A DNA stretch of 33,329 bases, taken from positions 1 through 33,329 of the forward strand of contig NZ_JAKSXV010000110.1 in the NCBI RefSeq assembly GCF_022829345.1, given 5' to 3'. The notes beneath the pieces are model-generated. The model searched no databases. It worked only from the letters and a program-made list of their open reading frames with translations, and was not told the DNA's origin. Shown here piece by piece: positions 1-6,872 of this stretch. A program made the position numbers and the translations under genes. The DNA is from Methylobacterium sp. J-090 (GTDB lineage Bacteria; Pseudomonadota; Alphaproteobacteria; Rhizobiales; Beijerinckiaceae). Each line of letters begins with the position of its first letter. The stretch's first letter is position 1.

Positions 1-72
1 GGCCAGCGAAGCGTTCGGACAAGCCATGCTAGACCACGTCGAAGTAGGCACCGGACCGGCGGCGAGCCGGGC
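1..72 (-). pseudogene. IS3-family transposase OrfB, N-terminal piece with an in-frame stop
   Basis: In the -1 frame relative to orfA the translation reads LSPARRRSGAYFDVV, stop, HGLSERFAG. This resembles the start of IS3 OrfB proteins (SPARRR...DHV...G[VL]SERFA). The stop is a TAG whose complement lies at 29-31. The rest of the gene lies outside the window. The premature stop implies that this copy no longer makes a full OrfAB transposase. The alternative, a sequencing error, cannot be excluded. Confidence 0.55.
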
Positions 73-351
73 TTAGAAGTTTCCCGAGGCCGCCTCCGTC
101 AGAATCAGCTTCTCCAAGGTCAGGTCGGCGATCGCTCGATGAAGGCGCTGGTTCTCTGTCTCCAGGTACTTCAGCCGCTTGACCTGGTCACCCTTCAGAC
201 CGCCGTACTCGGAACGCCAGCGACAATACGTGACTTCCGTCACCTCGATGGACCGGATTGCTTCGGCAACCTTACGGCCCTGCGAGACCAAGACATCAAC
301 CTGACGCAGCTTGGCAACAATCTCTTCAGCCGTATGCTTCTTCCGTCCCAT
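73..351 (-). CDS. IS3-family transposase OrfA (HTH subunit)
   Basis: A 92-residue protein beginning MGRKKHTAEEIVAKL, the usual opening of the HTH_Tnp_1 DNA-binding subunit of IS3-type transposases. A leucine-rich coiled segment follows at about residues 60-88, and it ends EASGNF-like just before the place where orfB normally takes over by a -1 frameshift. A longer frame reaches 432, but that extension crosses the terminal inverted repeat. The ATG at 351 has a GGAGG motif 8 bases upstream and gives the normal length. On its own OrfA binds the IS ends but cannot transpose the element; the catalytic OrfB is off the edge and its visible start is broken. Confidence 0.88.
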   Translation of the reverse strand: MGRKKHTAEEIVAKLRQVDVLVSQGRKVAEAIRSIEVTEVTYCRWRSEYGGLKGDQVKRLKYLETENQRLHRAIADLTLEKLILTEAASGNF

Positions 352-416
352 GACAACATCCTCCACATGGCTCAAAGCCATACCCCAGGGAGGACCACTT
401 TTCAGGGGGCAGGCCA

Positions 417-900
417 TGCGCAAGAACTTCATTATGAACTCGCGGCAGCGATACTAAAGTCTGATCCCACAGCCGATCAAACTCAATCTGATGTGATACT
501 ACATCACCTGCGCCGGGCATTCACTTTTGGCGACCGGAACTATAGGGCTCAGTTCTGGTATGCGAGACAGTTATGTTTGTCTGGTCAAGCTGAAGATGCA
601 AAACCTCTTTATGATCATTTTGCTGGCGTTAGTATGCCTTTTACCCAACGTATTAGGGTGCAGGGCACTGTTATGCAGACCTCTAAGGTCGTGAGGCGTT
701 TTGCTGGACAGGTAAGGGTTTTTCGATCCACCTACGGTGTAGTTAGTGTAACATCACCTAGAATGATAGCTTACGCTCAGGGGGCGGACTTCCCAGTATC
801 AGATCGCCCGTACTATACTGATACACCGATTTCTTTCGAGATTGGCTTCAATTATAAGGGGCCCGTTGCTCTTAATGTAAGGCATACATCAGATATATAA
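417..900 (+). pseudogene. 3' fragment of a gene cut by the IS3 element; helical-repeat plus OB/cold-shock-like end
   Basis: About 160 codons are open from the IS end to a TAA at 898-900, with no start codon of their own; the reading frame continues antisense through the IS only by chance. The first half (YELAAAILKS, then LRRAFTFGDRNYRAQFWYAR and QAEDAKPLYDHF) looks like TPR-like helical hairpins. The last about 65 residues, ending GFNYKGPVALNVR, resemble a five-strand OB fold of the cold-shock type. This layout is familiar from the C-termini of large uncharacterised bacterial proteins, some near defence genes, but I cannot name the family. Base use is distinctly AT-richer than its neighbours, so the gene was probably acquired separately. 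The missing N-terminus would have decided its function. Confidence 0.6.
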
Positions 901-924
901 AGTTGCAATGTGATTCGCTTTTGA

Positions 925-1125
925 GGTAGTAATCTCCATTCACGCAGGGGTGCGATTTCACTTTCTGTAGACATCAGCAATCCCTTTAGCACTGTCGCAT
1001 TCCAATGGCGCGAGCGGGAATGGACGATTCCAGGCCTGGAAAGCGTCAAGTACGTCGAGTTGCGCAATTCGATGGCCCCCTCGGGTGTCCCACCGGCACG
1101 CGTCATCACCAAAATTTTGCGCTGA
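925..1125 (+). pseudogene. possible 3' remnant of an unidentified gene
   Basis: A 66-codon open stretch after a TGA at 922-924 reads with coding-like composition (for example FSTVAFQWRERE, WTIPGLESVKYVELRN, VPPARVITKILR) and ends at TGA 1123-1125. There is no good start codon or ribosome binding site near its beginning. It sits between a truncated gene and a tRNA relic, so it is best viewed as a leftover C-terminus. The family is not recognised. Confidence 0.3.
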
Positions 1126-1132
1126 AACGAGC

Positions 1133-1180
1133 TGGTGAACCCGGCAGAACTCGAACCTGTAAACAGACCGTTCTGAGCGG
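1133..1180 (-). other. tRNA 3'-end relic (elongator tRNA-Met-like), candidate old attachment site
   Basis: On the minus strand this reads from an anticodon loop (CTCAGAA) through CGGTCTG, a T-arm AGGTTCGAGTTCT and a 3' end GGTTCACCA. An intact tRNA-Met would have CTCATAA in the loop. The 5' half is not recoverable: no D-arm motif lies upstream (to about 1240), and the anticodon stem has a mismatch. A 3'-half tRNA copy is what integration at a tRNA gene leaves at the far side. The plus-strand frame across it gives the typical spurious peptide PGRTRTCKQTV. The assignment to Met is by resemblance only. Confidence 0.5.
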
Positions 1181-1270
1181 CTGGGCCGAACGTTTGGCTA
1201 CGCTCGTTACCTTTATGAGTGCGCCGGTAGGGTATACCCCGGCGTGACGTCACTCCGTGAGCCTCGGCGA

Positions 1271-1340
1271 CGTCACATCAGGGTGCTAAGCCTATTTGCT
1301 GTGACACCATCGGACGCAGCCCTAAGGCCCTGATGTGACG
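1271..1340. repeat. perfect 13-bp inverted repeat with 44-bp centre
   Basis: CGTCACATCAGGG at 1271-1283 is exactly complementary to CCCTGATGTGACG at 1328-1340. The 44-bp centre has no coding sense. It lies just beyond the methyltransferase stop on its 3' side, so it could act as a long stem in that transcript, be the two ends of a minute mobile element, or be a binding or recombination site. Confidence 0.6.
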
Positions 1341-1358
1341 CTTTCCGACCAGCCGCTG

Positions 1359-2066
1359 CTACGCTCGGGCTACCCACCCGCGCCATGTGAACGCCGCGAA
1401 GAACAGGGCGACGTCCGAGAACCCGCCTGCGCTCAGGATGTTCGCGTCCTGCTCGGGCGAGAGTGTGGGCAGGTGAGCGCCGACCGCCGTGCGGGCTTTG
1501 TGAGCTTGCACACGATCCGAACCTGAGGCGACTGCATAGGACTCGTAGCGGTCGAGCCAGCGCGGGCGCTCATCCTCACCCTGCGGAAAACTACCGTGTG
1601 CCGCCACGAACGGCGCTCCTTGCTTCAAGCGCTGGTGAATCGCGCGGACCGTTGCTGCTCGCTCGGCAGGCTCGAGGAAGTGCAGGGTCAGAAGGCAGGC
1701 GGCAGCATCGAATGGACCTGAGGGCGCGTCGTCGATGTACCCTTCGACCAAGGTCACCCGGTCCATCAGAGGTCCTAGCACCCGCTCGGCTTCCTTCAGC
1801 ATCTCCCGTGCGGGATCGATGCCGACGAAGGACCATGTGGGATGAGCCTCGGCGAGCGCTCGCAGTTCCAGGCCCCCGCCTGCGCCGAGCACCAGCACTC
1901 GCGCATTGGCCGGTGATCCTTCGGCGAGCAGGATGGCGGTCATCCGATGCAGCGCCTCGTAGCCCGGCACGAAGCGGCGCGGACCCTCGGCATAATGGGC
2001 GGCGGCCTGCGGATCGTTGAAGGCGGCGATGAAGTCCATGGCTTCCGGTTCGGCGCTACGCGACAT
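1359..2066 (-). CDS. class I SAM-dependent methyltransferase
   Basis: 235 residues starting MSRSAEPEAMDF. Motif I is at about residues 57-66 (VLVLGAGGGLEL), the acidic residue ending strand 2 is D84 (FVGIDPAREM), and post-motif signatures follow (DAAACLLTLHFL), so it should bind S-adenosylmethionine in a Rossmann-type fold. The substrate is unknown; no substrate-specific domain is visible. The ATG at 2066 lies 11 bases inside the end of the upstream Rrf2 gene, so the two are translationally coupled; an ATG at 2039 is an alternative. The frame continues upstream to 2297, but only inside the regulator gene. Rrf2 regulator-methyltransferase pairs of this kind recur in proteobacteria, and the regulator probably controls this gene directly. 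Confidence 0.85.
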   Translation of the reverse strand: MSRSAEPEAMDFIAAFNDPQAAAHYAEGPRRFVPGYEALHRMTAILLAEGSPANARVLVLGAGGGLELRALAEAHPTWSFVGIDPAREMLKEAERVLGPLMDRVTLVEGYIDDAPSGPFDAAACLLTLHFLEPAERAATVRAIHQRLKQGAPFVAAHGSFPQGEDERPRWLDRYESYAVASGSDRVQAHKARTAVGAHLPTLSPEQDANILSAGGFSDVALFFAAFTWRGWVARA

Positions 2067-2520
2067 CGGGTTGGGTCTCCTGGCTGCAAAGGCCACGCTT
2101 CGCCATGCGCGCGTGGAAATCGGCGCTGAGGCGGGCAAGGGTGACGTCGCCGAGCCGCTCGAGCAGAAGGCGCTCGGCATCCTCGAAAGCGGTGCCGAGC
2201 GCGGCGTTGACGGCTTGCTCGACGAGGCAGGTCGGCTCTTCGTTTCGGTGCCCCATCGTGAGGATCTCCGGCGAGCCAAGTGCGACGTAGACATCACGCA
2301 GGGACACGCGGTCGAGGTCGCAGACGAGCGTCCAGCCGCCGCCGTGGCCCTTCTCGGAAGCCACGAGCCTGAGATCGCGCAAGCCGCCCATCAGGCGGCG
2401 CACGACGACAGGGTTCGTGCCCATGACGGCGGCGAGCCGCTCGGACGTCACCGCACCCTCGAATTCGGCCATGTGCAGGAGGACATGCAGCACGCCCGAC
2501 AATCGGCTATCCCGTCTCAT
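2056..2520 (-). CDS. Rrf2-family transcriptional regulator
   Basis: 154 residues. The start MRRDSRLSGVLHVLLHMAE is the family's typical opening; an ATG 45 bases upstream is in frame but would cover the operator. The winged helix-turn-helix is at about residues 24-70 (SERLAAVMGTNPVVVRRLM, then the wing KGHGGGWTL). The three clustered cysteines of IscR/NsrR are absent: only single cysteines occur, including one in PTCLVEQ near residue 97. An Fe-S cluster is therefore unlikely, and this is more like the YwnA/CymR-type members. It probably represses itself and the overlapping methyltransferase through the palindrome at its start codon. The inducing signal cannot be read from sequence. Confidence 0.88.
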   Translation of the reverse strand: MRRDSRLSGVLHVLLHMAEFEGAVTSERLAAVMGTNPVVVRRLMGGLRDLRLVASEKGHGGGWTLVCDLDRVSLRDVYVALGSPEILTMGHRNEEPTCLVEQAVNAALGTAFEDAERLLLERLGDVTLARLSADFHARMAKRGLCSQETQPDVA

Positions 2521-2539
2521 GCAACAAATCATGTTGCAT
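2519..2539 (-). promoter_or_regulatory. probable Rrf2 operator over the regulator's own start codon
   Basis: ATGCAAC (2519-2525), 7 bases, GTTGCAT (2533-2539): a perfect 7-bp inverted repeat with spacing typical of Rrf2-family sites. It begins inside the ATG of the regulator gene, so binding would block transcription or early elongation of the regulator-methyltransferase pair. It lies 134 bp from the divergent recombinase gene. Confidence 0.65.
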
Positions 2540-2672
2540 AACCGATACGACGTTAATCTGAGCACATCGCTTGGGAATGGCGGGGGCGAAGCTCTTCGAA
2601 TGATGCCGACTTGACCGGACTATTTGCCGTTGCGCTACTCACTTCGGGCCTACCACCCTGAGGTGACACCCC

Positions 2673-3242
2673 ATGGCCCGCATCGGTTACGCCCGCGTCA
2701 GCACACTCGATCAGGATCTCGACGGGCAGGTCGCCCGCCTGAAGGCCGAGGGCTGCGGGATCATACGCTCCGAGAAAGTGTCCGGTGGCTCCCGCGAAGG
2801 GCGAGCCGAATTGGAGACCATCCTCAGTTTCCTGCGCCCCGGCGACGAACTCGTGGTCACCCGATTGGATCGCCTCGGGCGCGACACCCGTGATGTGCTC
2901 AACCTGATTCATGAGGCCGAGGAGCGCGAGGCTTTCGTCACCGTGCTTGACCCGCATGTCTCGACTCGCGGCGAGATGGGGCACATCGTGCTGACCGTGC
3001 TCGGCATGGTGGCGCAGATGGAGCGGCGCTTCATCAAGGAGCGGCAGCGCGAGGGCATCGTGCGGGCCAAGGCCGAGGGCGTGTATCGGGGTGGCAGGCG
3101 CCGGCTCGATCACGCGCGTATCAAGGCGCTGCATGCGGCGGGCACAGGCCCGGCGGCGATTGCGCGCGAAATTGGGTGCTCGCGCATGCAGGTTTACCGG
3201 GTTTTACAGGAGGGACGAGAGGATGGCGCCCTGAACCCGTGA
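2673..3242 (+). CDS. small serine recombinase (Tn3-resolvase/invertase type)
   Basis: 189 residues with the complete layout of a small serine recombinase. The N-terminal catalytic domain carries the nucleophile S10 and R8 in YARVSTLDQD. The conserved RLDRLGRDTRD block is present, followed by the long helix with QMERRFIKERQREGI. A C-terminal helix-turn-helix lies at about residues 147-183 (AAGTGPAAIAREIGCSRMQVYRVL). All visible catalytic positions are intact, so it is probably active in resolution or inversion. No transposase accompanies it, so the partner element has been lost or lies elsewhere. A resolution site would be expected in the 150 bp upstream; only a small palindrome (2587-2598, CGAAGCTCTTCG) is seen there. 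The ribosome binding site is weak. Confidence 0.92.
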   Translation: MARIGYARVSTLDQDLDGQVARLKAEGCGIIRSEKVSGGSREGRAELETILSFLRPGDELVVTRLDRLGRDTRDVLNLIHEAEEREAFVTVLDPHVSTRGEMGHIVLTVLGMVAQMERRFIKERQREGIVRAKAEGVYRGGRRRLDHARIKALHAAGTGPAAIAREIGCSRMQVYRVLQEGREDGALNP

Positions 3243-3266
3243 GTGTCGGCCGGCGCTTTGCCTTCG

Positions 3267-3286
3267 ACATGAGATACCTTTCATGT
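3267..3286. promoter_or_regulatory. weak operator-like inverted repeat downstream of the recombinase
   Basis: ACATGA (3267-3272), 8 bases, TCATGT (3281-3286). It lies 25 bp after the recombinase stop and about 230 bp before the IclR gene. A role for either gene is only a guess. The rest of 3243-3516 shows nothing recognisable. Confidence 0.2.
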
Positions 3287-3516
3287 TCACTTGCTCCACG
3301 GAGCGAAATGGATGGAGGCGGGACGACCCTCTTCAGGTTTTGCTTATGTGCTTCGTTTAGCCAGGATCCTGATCGACCTCGGTCCGCGCAGTCTACAGCA
3401 TGCCTGGATCCCCCGGCGGGATATGTCCCGAATTTTTGGGGGTCGTTCGGCGCAGGCCTTCGAGAGCAATCTGGTGTAGGACGCAGCCGAGTTGCACTTA
3501 CACGAAGGAATGGACT

Positions 3517-4302
3517 GTGGCCGACGATGTGGGCAGGTCACCGGCCGGTCCGTTGGACCGAGCCTTCGCGATCCTGACATTCATCGCTGAGCAGAAGAAG
3601 GCTCTCTCGGCGGCGGAGATCGCCGCCGCGCTCGCCCTACCGCTGCCGACAGCCCATCGTCTAATCGGCAATCTGGAACACCGGGGCCTGATCCAAAAGG
3701 CTCTTGGCACCAAGCGCTACGTCGTCGGCAGCAAACTCGTCACGCTCTCGGCCAAGACAATCGGAGCCGCGTTCCGCACTGTACGGCGGCAAGCAGTGCT
3801 GAGCGCGGTAGCTGATCGGATTGGCGAGCAATGCGAGATTGGTGTCGTGCGAGACGATGCCGTGATCTACGTCGATAGCGTCCGATCAAAGGAACACCAA
3901 GGCTTACAGTTCAATCCCGCCGACACCGCGCCCATGCATTGCACTTCGACGGGCAAAATTTACATGAGCCGATTGCCGGAGAAAACCAGGAATCGCTTGG
4001 CTCACTCCCTGGTCCTTAGTCGCTACACACCAACGACAATTATTGAGCCCAGCGAGTTGCTCGCCAGTCTCGAAGAAACGCGTCGCAGGGGGTGGGCCAA
4101 GACGAATGAGGAGTTCGTTCGTGGTGTCGTGGGCTGCGCCGTGCCGATTGTCTCACCGGCGGGCGACCTCATTGCTTGCCTGGGTGTGTCGGTGCCAGTA
4201 GCGCGCGTCGGCTTTGAAGGGCTCGATGCTTTCATCGGTCCTCTTCAAGAGGCAGCAGCCCTCCTCTCCGAAACGATCCTTCAAGACAACGAAGATATCT
4301 AA
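3517..4302 (+). CDS. IclR-family transcriptional regulator
   Basis: 261 residues from a GTG at 3517, preceded by AAGGA at a suitable distance. The frame is open from 3400, but the upstream part does not look like protein. The N-terminal winged helix (about residues 12-70) includes LSAAEIAAALALPLPTAHRL. The C-terminal IclR effector domain has family signatures such as MHCTSTGKIYMS, RRRGWAKTNEEF and GCAVPIVSPAGDLIACLGVS. The gene reads in the same direction as the aminotransferase and binding-protein genes, with a 213-bp gap. It is probably their regulator, sensing the amino-acid-like compound that they import or convert. The effector is unknown. Confidence 0.92.
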   Translation: MADDVGRSPAGPLDRAFAILTFIAEQKKALSAAEIAAALALPLPTAHRLIGNLEHRGLIQKALGTKRYVVGSKLVTLSAKTIGAAFRTVRRQAVLSAVADRIGEQCEIGVVRDDAVIYVDSVRSKEHQGLQFNPADTAPMHCTSTGKIYMSRLPEKTRNRLAHSLVLSRYTPTTIIEPSELLASLEETRRRGWAKTNEEFVRGVVGCAVPIVSPAGDLIACLGVSVPVARVGFEGLDAFIGPLQEAAALLSETILQDNEDI

Positions 4303-4307
4303 AATTC

Positions 4308-4341
4308 TCATTTTTCGGAATGAAATCTCTCGTATTTCGAG
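4308..4341. promoter_or_regulatory. two small inverted repeats after the IclR gene, candidate operators
   Basis: TCATT-N6-AATGA at 4308-4323 and CTCG-N5-CGAG at 4329-4341 lie side by side in the AT-rich leader of the aminotransferase gene. IclR proteins bind short palindromes upstream of their targets, so the position fits. The half-sites are short enough to be chance. Confidence 0.3.
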
Positions 4342-4515
4342 TTAGCACCTCGACGCTTGGTGTCTGTCGTGTATCTTTGCTGCACGCAACTGATGCGACC
4401 AAATCTTAATCAGTACGCATAGTTAAACAGCACATAGACACTGAGATTGGCAAATAAGTCTCCTGGCTCCGGCCGGCGCGAATGCTTTGCCGTGTCCGTG
4501 TCGCAGGAGGCGACT

Positions 4516-5700
4516 ATGAGCCAGTATTATGACGTTGACGCTGTCCGTCAGAATTTTCCATCCGTCGAGCACATCGTCTACCTTGATAGCGGCTTCCAGA
4601 CCCCGCTCTCTCGGCCCGTGAAGGAAGCCTACGAGCGCTTCCTACAAGAAGGCTTCGAGACGGCAGGTCCCAAGCAGATTTGGCTCAACCGGTTGGAAGA
4701 GACCCGCGTCAAAGTTGCTACCCTCCTCGGAGCCAAGCCCCATGAAATCGCCTTCACGAAGAACACTTCGGAAAGCATGAACATCGCCGCCAACGCGCTG
4801 CCGCTGCGGACCGGTGACAAGGTTCTGATGATCGATGGGGATCATCCCAACAACGCTTACGCCTTCCTCAACCTTCAGAAGAAGGGCGTGGAGATCGTCT
4901 TCATCCCAATGACCGAGGTCGTGAACGCCGAGAGCTTTCGGCCCTACATTGATGAGCGGACGCGGGCGATTTCCATGTCCCACGTCACCTTCCATGCTGG
5001 TCACCGGTTCGACGTGGAGAGTGTCGGCGACCTCTGCGCGCAGCGCGACCTCTACTTCATCGTGGACGTGATGCAGGGCATCGGCGTCGTGCCTATCGAC
5101 GCCAAGGCGATGAAAGCCACCTTCATTGGTTCTGGCACGCACAAGGGACTGTTGGTGCCCCAAGGGCTCGGTCTACTCTACTGGGACGCGACGCGGATCG
5201 AGTTGGAGCCGGCTTATCTGGCGGCGGCGAGCCTTGCCACCCCACCGGCGGATTTCATAGCGAGAGCGGATAATATGGGCCTGCCTGCCACCGCCGGGCG
5301 GTTCGAACTCGGCAACTTCAACCTGCCGGCCATCCAAGGTCTTGGCGCTGCGCTCGATCTCATCGAAGCGGTCGGGATCGAGAATATCCAGAACCACTGC
5401 TTCGATCTCGGTGACTACCTGATCGAACGTCTCGACGGGCTCGACGTTGGCTTGGTCGGCCCGCGCGAGCGCGAGCATCGTGCGCCGCACATCTATGTCA
5501 TCGCCCTGCCGGCAGCGGACTGGCTCGATTACTTCACCCGCACCGGCATCCGGGTTTCACCCGAGCGGGACGGCATCCGGGTGTCTCTTGGCATGTTCAA
5601 CACCCCGGCCGACATCGACCGGCTGGTCGAGGCCGTCCGCGCGAGGAACGCGCCGGCCACGCCGCAAGCTCGCACCGCCGTCCTATCGAAGCTCGGGTAG
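4516..5700 (+). CDS. PLP-dependent class V aminotransferase / cysteine-desulfurase-like enzyme
   Basis: 394 residues from the ATG at 4516, which has AGGAGG six bases upstream; an in-frame ATG at 4447 lacks such a site. The fold-type I features of class V enzymes are present: an N-terminal YLDSGFQTPLS strand, the DGDHPNNAY block, D184 in FIVDVMQGIGV (pairs with the pyridine nitrogen), and K210 in GSGTHKGLL as the Schiff-base lysine. Relatives include isopenicillin N epimerase-like and cysteine desulfurase proteins. The catalytic cysteine loop of desulfurases is not evident, so an aminotransferase, racemase or lyase acting on an amino-acid-like substrate is more likely. It forms a unit with the binding protein 71 bases downstream and is probably under the upstream IclR regulator. 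Confidence 0.88.
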   Translation: MSQYYDVDAVRQNFPSVEHIVYLDSGFQTPLSRPVKEAYERFLQEGFETAGPKQIWLNRLEETRVKVATLLGAKPHEIAFTKNTSESMNIAANALPLRTGDKVLMIDGDHPNNAYAFLNLQKKGVEIVFIPMTEVVNAESFRPYIDERTRAISMSHVTFHAGHRFDVESVGDLCAQRDLYFIVDVMQGIGVVPIDAKAMKATFIGSGTHKGLLVPQGLGLLYWDATRIELEPAYLAAASLATPPADFIARADNMGLPATAGRFELGNFNLPAIQGLGAALDLIEAVGIENIQNHCFDLGDYLIERLDGLDVGLVGPREREHRAPHIYVIALPAADWLDYFTRTGIRVSPERDGIRVSLGMFNTPADIDRLVEAVRARNAPATPQARTAVLSKLG

Positions 5701-5709
5701 CCCGACGCA

Positions 5710-5737
5710 GGGCGCCCCCTTTTGAGAAACGGCGCCC
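5710..5737 (+). other. intercistronic RNA hairpin
   Basis: GGGCGCC (5710-5716) pairs with GGCGCCC (5731-5737) around a 14-base loop, 10 bases after the aminotransferase stop. There is no T-run after it. A stem like this between an enzyme gene and a binding-protein gene can protect the upstream mRNA end or partly terminate. Confidence 0.4.
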
Positions 5738-5771
5738 GGAACAGACCGCCTTCATCGAGAGGAGATAACCC

Positions 5772-6668
5772 ATGTTCCCAGGTCGCGTTTTCACACGGGT
5801 GTCCTGCGCACTCGCACTCGGCCTCACGGCCACCGAGGCGTCGGCGGATAGCTCCACGCTCGCCAAGATCAAGCAGGCTGGCAGCGTGACACTCGGGTAT
5901 CGCGAGGCTTCGGTCCCGTTCTCGTACCTTGGCAAGGACCAGAAGCCGACCGGCTTCTCCCTCGATCTGTGCGCCGAGGTTATCGACAGGATCAAGGCCG
6001 ACCTCAAGCTCGATAAGCTCGACGTTAAACTTCAGCCGGTGGACTCCTCCAATCGCATTCCGCTCATCCAGAACGGAACCATCGATATGGAATGCGGGGC
6101 GACTTCGAGCAGCGCCGCCCGGCTGAAGCAGGTATCCTTCACGGTAGCGATCTTCGTCTCCTCTGCGCGGTGGCTGACCAAAGTCTCGTTGGGCATCCAA
6201 GACGTTAAGGGCCTCGACGGTAAGGCCGTCGTCGTCACGCAGGGCTCGAATGCCACCAACTTCGCGTTCGGCATCAAGGGCAAGGGCGGCACCTTCAACA
6301 TCATGCAGGGCAAGGACCATGGCGAGTCCATGCTCACGCTCCAGAGCGGGCGCGCGGCGGCCTTCATGGAGGACGATATCCTGCTTGCCAGCTTGAAGGC
6401 CCGCACGCCTGATCCGGCCGCGTTCGCCTTCCTGCCCGAAACCTACGCCCTGGTGCCCTATGGACTGATGCTGCCGAAGGGCGACGCGGAGTTCAAGGCG
6501 CTCGCGGACGGCGTTCTGAAGGGCATGATGGCGTCGGGCGCCTTCACCAAGCTCTACGCCAAGTGGTTCGAAAGCCCGATCCCACCCAACGGCGATAATC
6601 TGAACTTCCCAATGCCTGATGCCTTGAAGGAGCGCGTCGCACATCCAAGTGACTCGGTCGATTTCTGA
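5772..6668 (+). CDS. periplasmic amino-acid-type ABC transporter binding protein (SBP family 3), orphan
   Basis: 298 residues. It has a signal peptide of about 26 residues with cleavage after ASA and a GAGAGGAGA ribosome binding site. The mature part is a family-3 solute-binding protein like the glutamate/aspartate protein GltI: TLGYREASVPFSYL, GFSLDLCAEV, MECGATSSSAARL, VVVTQGSNA, and a C-terminal KLYAKWFESPIPPNG. It should capture an amino acid or similar compound in the periplasm. No permease or ATPase gene accompanies it; the sequence beyond it, 6669-6872, has no gene and the next gene converges on it. It must therefore use a transporter encoded elsewhere, or serve as a receptor. Pairing with the aminotransferase suggests that the ligand is that enzyme's substrate. 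Confidence 0.88.
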   Translation: MFPGRVFTRVSCALALGLTATEASADSSTLAKIKQAGSVTLGYREASVPFSYLGKDQKPTGFSLDLCAEVIDRIKADLKLDKLDVKLQPVDSSNRIPLIQNGTIDMECGATSSSAARLKQVSFTVAIFVSSARWLTKVSLGIQDVKGLDGKAVVVTQGSNATNFAFGIKGKGGTFNIMQGKDHGESMLTLQSGRAAAFMEDDILLASLKARTPDPAAFAFLPETYALVPYGLMLPKGDAEFKALADGVLKGMMASGAFTKLYAKWFESPIPPNGDNLNFPMPDALKERVAHPSDSVDF

Positions 6669-6872
6669 CCGATACTAGTTGGAAGAGGCTACACAGCCCC
6701 TTCCGCAAACCTGCTAAATTCTGGAAATTAAGCACGCAGTTGGATCACACGCTTTTTTATGGAGCTGGAATATTTGTCATCCGCTTAATCGAACTTCCAC
6801 GCTTTATCGTGCATGTATATTTAGGCTGGTGTTTGTTGCAGCCGCAGCATATCCAGTAGGCGCGGAGTACGA

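Larger units (their letters stand above)
1..416 (-). mobile_element. IS3-family insertion sequence, left part only (runs off the window edge)
   Basis: The right-hand terminus is seen as an IS3-type inverted repeat at about 392-416; on the minus strand it begins TGGCCTGCCCCCTGAAAAGT. An orfA with a good ribosome binding site follows at 351-73. The sequence leftward of 73 continues as the start of orfB, which is damaged. The other terminus lies outside the window. The element has inserted into a gene whose 3' part survives at 417-900. Composition changes sharply at 416/417: the IS is GC-rich and the disrupted gene clearly less so. The exact terminal base and the target duplication cannot be confirmed from one end. 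Confidence 0.85.
901..1358. other. gene-poor junction region between the beheaded gene and the methyltransferase
   Basis: This stretch has no intact gene. It holds a possible gene remnant (925-1125), the 3' portion of a tRNA-like sequence (1133-1180, minus), a 10-bp palindrome GTGACGTCAC at 1244-1253, and a perfect 13-bp inverted repeat (1271-1283 with 1328-1340). The mixture of fragments suggests an old integration or deletion junction. Confidence 0.6.

Noticed and set aside
1005..1247. An 80-codon plus-strand frame containing GRTRTCKQTV
   Set aside because: This peptide is the antisense reading of a tRNA 3' end, a well-known false gene; it was instead used to recognise the tRNA relic.
2553..3134. 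A 193-codon minus-strand frame opposite the serine recombinase
   Set aside because: Antisense shadow; the plus-strand gene has the full recombinase layout.
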